Source: an uncultured Clostridia bacterium (GTDB lineage Bacteria; Bacillota; Clostridia; Oscillospirales; Acutalibacteraceae). Taken from it: a stretch of DNA of 8,688 bases. Position 1 is the stretch's first letter. Each line of letters starts with the position of its first letter. The notes below the pieces were generated by a model. It was not told the DNA's origin and ran no database searches. It was given only the letters and a program-made list of their open reading frames with translations. The position numbers and the translations under genes are program-made. Where the stretch lies: positions 1 through 8,688 of the forward strand of contig CALCYI010000010.1 in the NCBI GenBank assembly GCA_937907605.1, given 5' to 3'. Below, one piece after another: positions 6,515-8,688 of the stretch.

Positions 6515-6529
6515 AGCCTTGGTGATAGT

Positions 6530-7150
6530 ATGGAAAAATACAAAACTGTCGAAAGGGAAGCAAATGATTTCTTTATTGAAAAGAAGTCACGTTTCATCGG
6601 TTATGCAAAGCCCGTTAATACGCAGGACGAAGCAATACAGTTTATTAATAAGATTAAATCGAAGCACTGGGACGCTACGCATAACGTCTACGCGTATGTA
6701 CTCAGGGAAAACAATATACAGCGTTACAGCGACGACGGGGAGCCGAGCGGAACTGCGGGAGTTCCTGTACTTGACGTTCTGCTTAAGGAAAACCTCGTCG
6801 ACGTGTGCGTAGTCGCAACCAGGTACTTCGGCGGAACGCTGCTCGGCGCAGGCGGACTCGTAAGGGCATATTCGCATACCTCTAAAATTGCCGTAGAAGC
6901 CGCAGGAATAATCACAATGGCAAAGTGCAGTATACTTGAAGCGGAGGTTGATTACAGCTTTTATGAGAGGCTGAATAGCCTTTTAAGCTCCTTCGGTGCA
7001 AACGTAATAGATACTCAGTTTGCCGATAATGTAAAGGTTAAGCTTTCCGTTAAAAAAGATAAGCAGGAGGAGCTTAATACAAAGCTGATTGATATCAGCA
7101 ACGGTAAGTATTCATTTAAATACTTAAATTCGGAATTTGCAAAAGTGTAA
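6530..7150 (+). CDS. yigZ: YigZ/IMPACT family protein (UPF0029)
   Basis: I choose the ATG at 6530 (206 residues, against about 204 for E. coli YigZ). The upstream in-frame ATG at 6356 would place 58 residues across rpmE and its terminator. The N-terminal IMPACT domain has KKSRFIGYAKPV (18-29), HNVYAYVLRE (51-60), YSDDGEPSGTAGVPVLDVL (66-84) and VVATRYFGGTLLGAGGLVRAY (94-114). Residues about 135-203 form the small C-terminal DUF1949 domain, ferredoxin-like. The family is widespread; IMPACT in eukaryotes modulates Gcn2, and the bacterial role is unsettled. Only a weak GGTG precedes the start, and the predicted leader is very short. The stop lies at the foot of the terminator shared with the convergent alpha-galactosidase. 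Confidence 0.93.
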   Translation: MEKYKTVEREANDFFIEKKSRFIGYAKPVNTQDEAIQFINKIKSKHWDATHNVYAYVLRENNIQRYSDDGEPSGTAGVPVLDVLLKENLVDVCVVATRYFGGTLLGAGGLVRAYSHTSKIAVEAAGIITMAKCSILEAEVDYSFYERLNSLLSSFGANVIDTQFADNVKVKLSVKKDKQEELNTKLIDISNGKYSFKYLNSEFAKV

Positions 7151-7175
7151 GGCTCTCAGTCGAGAGCCTTAATTT
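7149..7175. terminator. Terminator hairpin between yigZ and the alpha-galactosidase
   Basis: AAGGCTCTC (7149-7157) pairs with GAGAGCCTT (7162-7170) around AGTC, then AATTTTT. The T-tract favours the plus strand; on the minus strand the following bases (TTACACTTTTG) are a poorer tract. The yigZ stop codon and the alpha-galactosidase stop codon (7156-7158) both lie in it. Confidence 0.85.
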
Positions 7176-8124
7176 TTAATATTTTATTGTAATACTGTTT
7201 CTTTACGTCGAGCTGTATTCCGACATTCATCAGATACGCGCCGCTTTTTTCATAATGCTCTGAACCAAAGTCAAAAACATAAACCTTGTTTTCATTAAGT
7301 CCGTCAAAGTGGAGTCTGACGGGCTTTTTTACGCACCTTGTATTGACCGCTGCAATAAAGAGCACACCCTCATTTTTATCCTGCGTTAAGTACAGGTCGG
7401 CGTTAATCTCATCTCTGTCATAATCAAGGAGTCTGTATAAATCGCCGAACTGAATAATATTGCGCACTTCTTTATACAAATCTGTATACTTTTTGCAAAC
7501 TGCTATTTCATCATCAGAATAGTTATTTAGATTTCCGCCGAGAGAAAGCGCGCCACGCATAGCAATATTGAACCTGAAATCAAGCGGTGTATCCCTGTTG
7601 TACCAGTTAACGTCGGTTACCCATGCTCTCATAGTCTTAGTCGGACGGGTAAGCTGATAACCCTTCTGTATTGTAATCCTGTCAATAGCGTCCGTGTTAT
7701 CGCTCGTCCATACCATATCAAAGTGCTTAAGCGCGCCCCAGTCACATCTTCCTCCACCTGAGGAGCAGCTTTCAAACTGTACGTCAGGATGCTTAGCTCT
7801 AAGCTTGTCAACTATTGAATAGAATGCAAGAGCGAAGCGGTACCAATGCTCCTTCGGGTACTCAAGGTTTTCTGCTCCGCCCTCTGAAATCGGACGGTTC
7901 ATATCCCATTTAATATACTTAATATTATGGTCAGTAAGCAGCTTATCAAGAGCGTCATAAATATATTTCTGAACCTCGGGCTTTGTCATATTGAGCACGA
8001 GCTGATTTCTGAGCTCGTGAGCAGTTCTCGTGTCGTAATGATATGCCCAGTCGGGATGTTTGCGGTAAAGGTCGCTGTCGGGGTTTACCATTTCCGGCTC
8101 GAACCAAAGTCCGAAGGTCATGCC
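7156..8124 (-). CDS. C-terminal part of a GH36 alpha-galactosidase (5' part replaced)
   Basis: About 320 residues of a retaining family-36 alpha-galactosidase, an enzyme that removes terminal alpha-galactose from raffinose-type sugars or galactomannan side chains. Counting from the ATG at 8679, visible motifs are GMTFGLWFEPEMVNPDSDLY (186-205), HPDWAYH, YIKWDMNR (255-262) with nucleophile Asp259, ESCSSGGGRCDWGAL (303-317), and WTSDNTDAIDR (324-334) containing the acid/base, probably Asp327. After these come the barrel end and a C-terminal beta domain closing at LKIKALD. Family members are about 720-740 residues, so the N-terminal beta-sandwich and first half of the barrel are missing. They are not upstream: the frame passes into unrelated GC-rich sequence at about 8110-8124. 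Base composition matches the rest of the window. Stop TGA at 7158-7156. No cytoplasmic/secreted call is possible without the N-terminus. Confidence 0.88.
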   Translation of the reverse strand, partial: GMTFGLWFEPEMVNPDSDLYRKHPDWAYHYDTRTAHELRNQLVLNMTKPEVQKYIYDALDKLLTDHNIKYIKWDMNRPISEGGAENLEYPKEHWYRFALAFYSIVDKLRAKHPDVQFESCSSGGGRCDWGALKHFDMVWTSDNTDAIDRITIQKGYQLTRPTKTMRAWVTDVNWYNRDTPLDFRFNIAMRGALSLGGNLNNYSDDEIAVCKKYTDLYKEVRNIIQFGDLYRLLDYDRDEINADLYLTQDKNEGVLFIAAVNTRCVKKPVRLHFDGLNENKVYVFDFGSEHYEKSGAYLMNVGIQLDVKKQYYNKILKIKALD

Positions 8125-8215
8125 CTGCTCCAGCGCGACCGGCGTGAGCGAGGTGAGCGCGACCTTGTCCCCGTCGCGCCCGCTCTTCGCGCCGAGGACG
8201 CCTAGGTCCTGCCGA
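8116..8215 (-). other. Short flavin-reductase-like fragment inside the open frame
   Basis: Residues about 155-188 of the frame (HRQDLGVLGAKSGRDGDKVA and on to LTPVALEQGMTFG) do not fit a GT2 tail or GH36. They strongly recall the middle of flavin reductase-like (DIM6/NTAB) proteins, in which LxGxKSGRDxDKV is followed by GLTPV and then a TFxEA segment. The assignment is from memory of the family and the piece is only about 30 residues. It is GC-rich like the sequence upstream. No start, stop or flanking domain of such a protein is present. Confidence 0.55.
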
Positions 8216-8688
8216 TGCTCGGGCAAGCGGGAAAAGGCACTGGTGAGATAGCGCAGGTTGCGCACCTCTTTGGCTCCCACCACATTTCCGCCATGCTGGC
8301 GATAAAAAATGGTGCTCTCCGGCAGAAAGCCCATGCGTCCCTGCATGGCCGCCCACAGGGCACACCACCAATCGTGCATCAGCACGCCCTTTTCATCCAT
8401 GGGCAACATGGCCAGCCGGCGCAGGGCGGCATTGATCATCATGGTGCAGCCCGTGACCACGTTCTGCACCAACAGATAGTTGAGCGCATCCCGCCCGGCG
8501 TCCATCCAGGCGGAATAGAACATGCTCTCGTGCTGAACGCGCAGCTCCCCATCCGTCACCGCCAGATCGGTGTGCACCAGGCAGGGCACATCGGGCTCTC
8601 CCTGCTCGATCTCCCGCATTTTCGCCAGGGTTTTGGCGATCTTGTCCGGCTTCCACACGTCGTCCTGATCGCAGTACATGAGGTAGGG
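8216..8688 (-). CDS. Rhamnosyltransferase-like GT2 fragment, open at the window edge
   Basis: The frame is open through 8688. Upstream of the first ATG it reads PYL, giving PYLMYCDQDDVWKPDKI, so this ATG (8677-8679) is internal, not a start. The motif YCDQDDVW contains the DxD-like metal/nucleotide-sugar site of family-2 glycosyltransferases of the rhamnosyltransferase type. HDWWCALWAAMQGRMGFLPE (102-121) and FYRQHGGNVVGAK (125-137) are the usual acceptor-side and C-terminal motifs. The N-terminal ~80 residues lie outside the window, and the C-terminal end is lost at the join near 8200-8220. Codon use is GC-rich (40 of 60 bases in 8401-8460), unlike all other genes here, which indicates a different source genome. 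It would transfer a deoxysugar to an O-antigen or wall glycan. Confidence 0.85.

Noticed and set aside
6356..6529. N-terminal extension of the yigZ-like protein
   Set aside because: It would run through rpmE and its terminator. The homologous N-terminus begins at 6530.
7955..8371. Minus-strand open frame of 138 residues
   Set aside because: It is rich in Arg, Ala, Gly and His, has no recognisable motif, and is out of frame with the GT2 and GH36 motifs. Long spurious frames are expected in GC-rich DNA.
8393..8656. Minus-strand open frame of 87 residues
   Set aside because: It is a shadow of the GT2 fragment with the low-complexity composition typical of GC-rich alternate frames.
7156..8679. 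A single 507-residue glycosyltransferase/alpha-galactosidase fusion enzyme
   Set aside because: Each part is incomplete at the join, base composition changes sharply there, and a third unrelated fragment seems to lie between them. A chimeric assembly explains this better.
1..8688. tRNA genes, CRISPR arrays, insertion sequences, att sites, replication origin
   Set aside because: I saw no cloverleaf, spaced direct repeats, transposase motifs with terminal repeats, or DnaA-box clusters. Nearly all of the sequence is coding or short spacer.

Overview
The window looks like chromosomal DNA from a low-GC, Gram-positive gut Clostridia (Ruminococcus/Oscillospirales-like; this placement is inference). 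Supporting signs are sigma-A type promoters with 17-bp spacers, AGGAGG-type ribosome binding sites, a zinc-type bL31, a capF-like gene of Firmicutes type, and a small membrane protein next to a radical SAM protein.

Layout. Bases 1-49 hold the last codons of an unidentified upstream gene. Bases 76-2500 are the end of a surface-polysaccharide operon: a capF-like sugar nucleotide reductase (SDR plus cupin), overlapped by 8 bp by a membrane-anchored tyrosine phosphatase. A hairpin at 2499-2531 separates it from a convergent 92-residue membrane protein on the minus strand. Bases 3014-4127 are a two-gene unit: an ECF-type S-component-like membrane protein and a small radical SAM protein. A perfect-consensus promoter at 4111-4139 then drives nadA (quinolinate synthase) and mnmA (tRNA 2-thiouridylase), which abut with no gap. 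rpmE (bL31) has its own promoter, a structured leader and a strong terminator. That terminator contains the -35 box of the promoter for the yigZ/IMPACT-family gene. yigZ ends in a hairpin shared with a convergent alpha-galactosidase.

The last ~570 bases are not like the rest. The minus-strand frame from 8688 to 7156 is open throughout, but it reads as three unrelated proteins in series: a rhamnosyltransferase-like GT2 (open at the window edge), about 30 residues resembling the middle of a flavin reductase, and the C-terminal ~320 residues of a GH36 alpha-galactosidase. GC jumps at the join (26/60 in 7561-7620 versus 40/60 in 8401-8460). I read this as a chimeric contig end, not a natural fusion enzyme.

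How the genes relate: capF and the phosphatase point to capsule or cell-wall polysaccharide synthesis and its control. nadA and the radical SAM protein are both predicted [4Fe-4S] proteins, and mnmA uses persulfide sulfur, so iron-sulfur/sulfur metabolism is a loose theme of the middle section. rpmE and yigZ are housekeeping genes under their own signals. I found no convincing wholly new multi-gene system. The best leads are the extracytoplasmic phosphatase coupled to capF, the mutually exclusive stems in the rpmE leader, the inverted repeat bracketing the 92-residue gene's promoter, and the nested terminator/promoter before yigZ.
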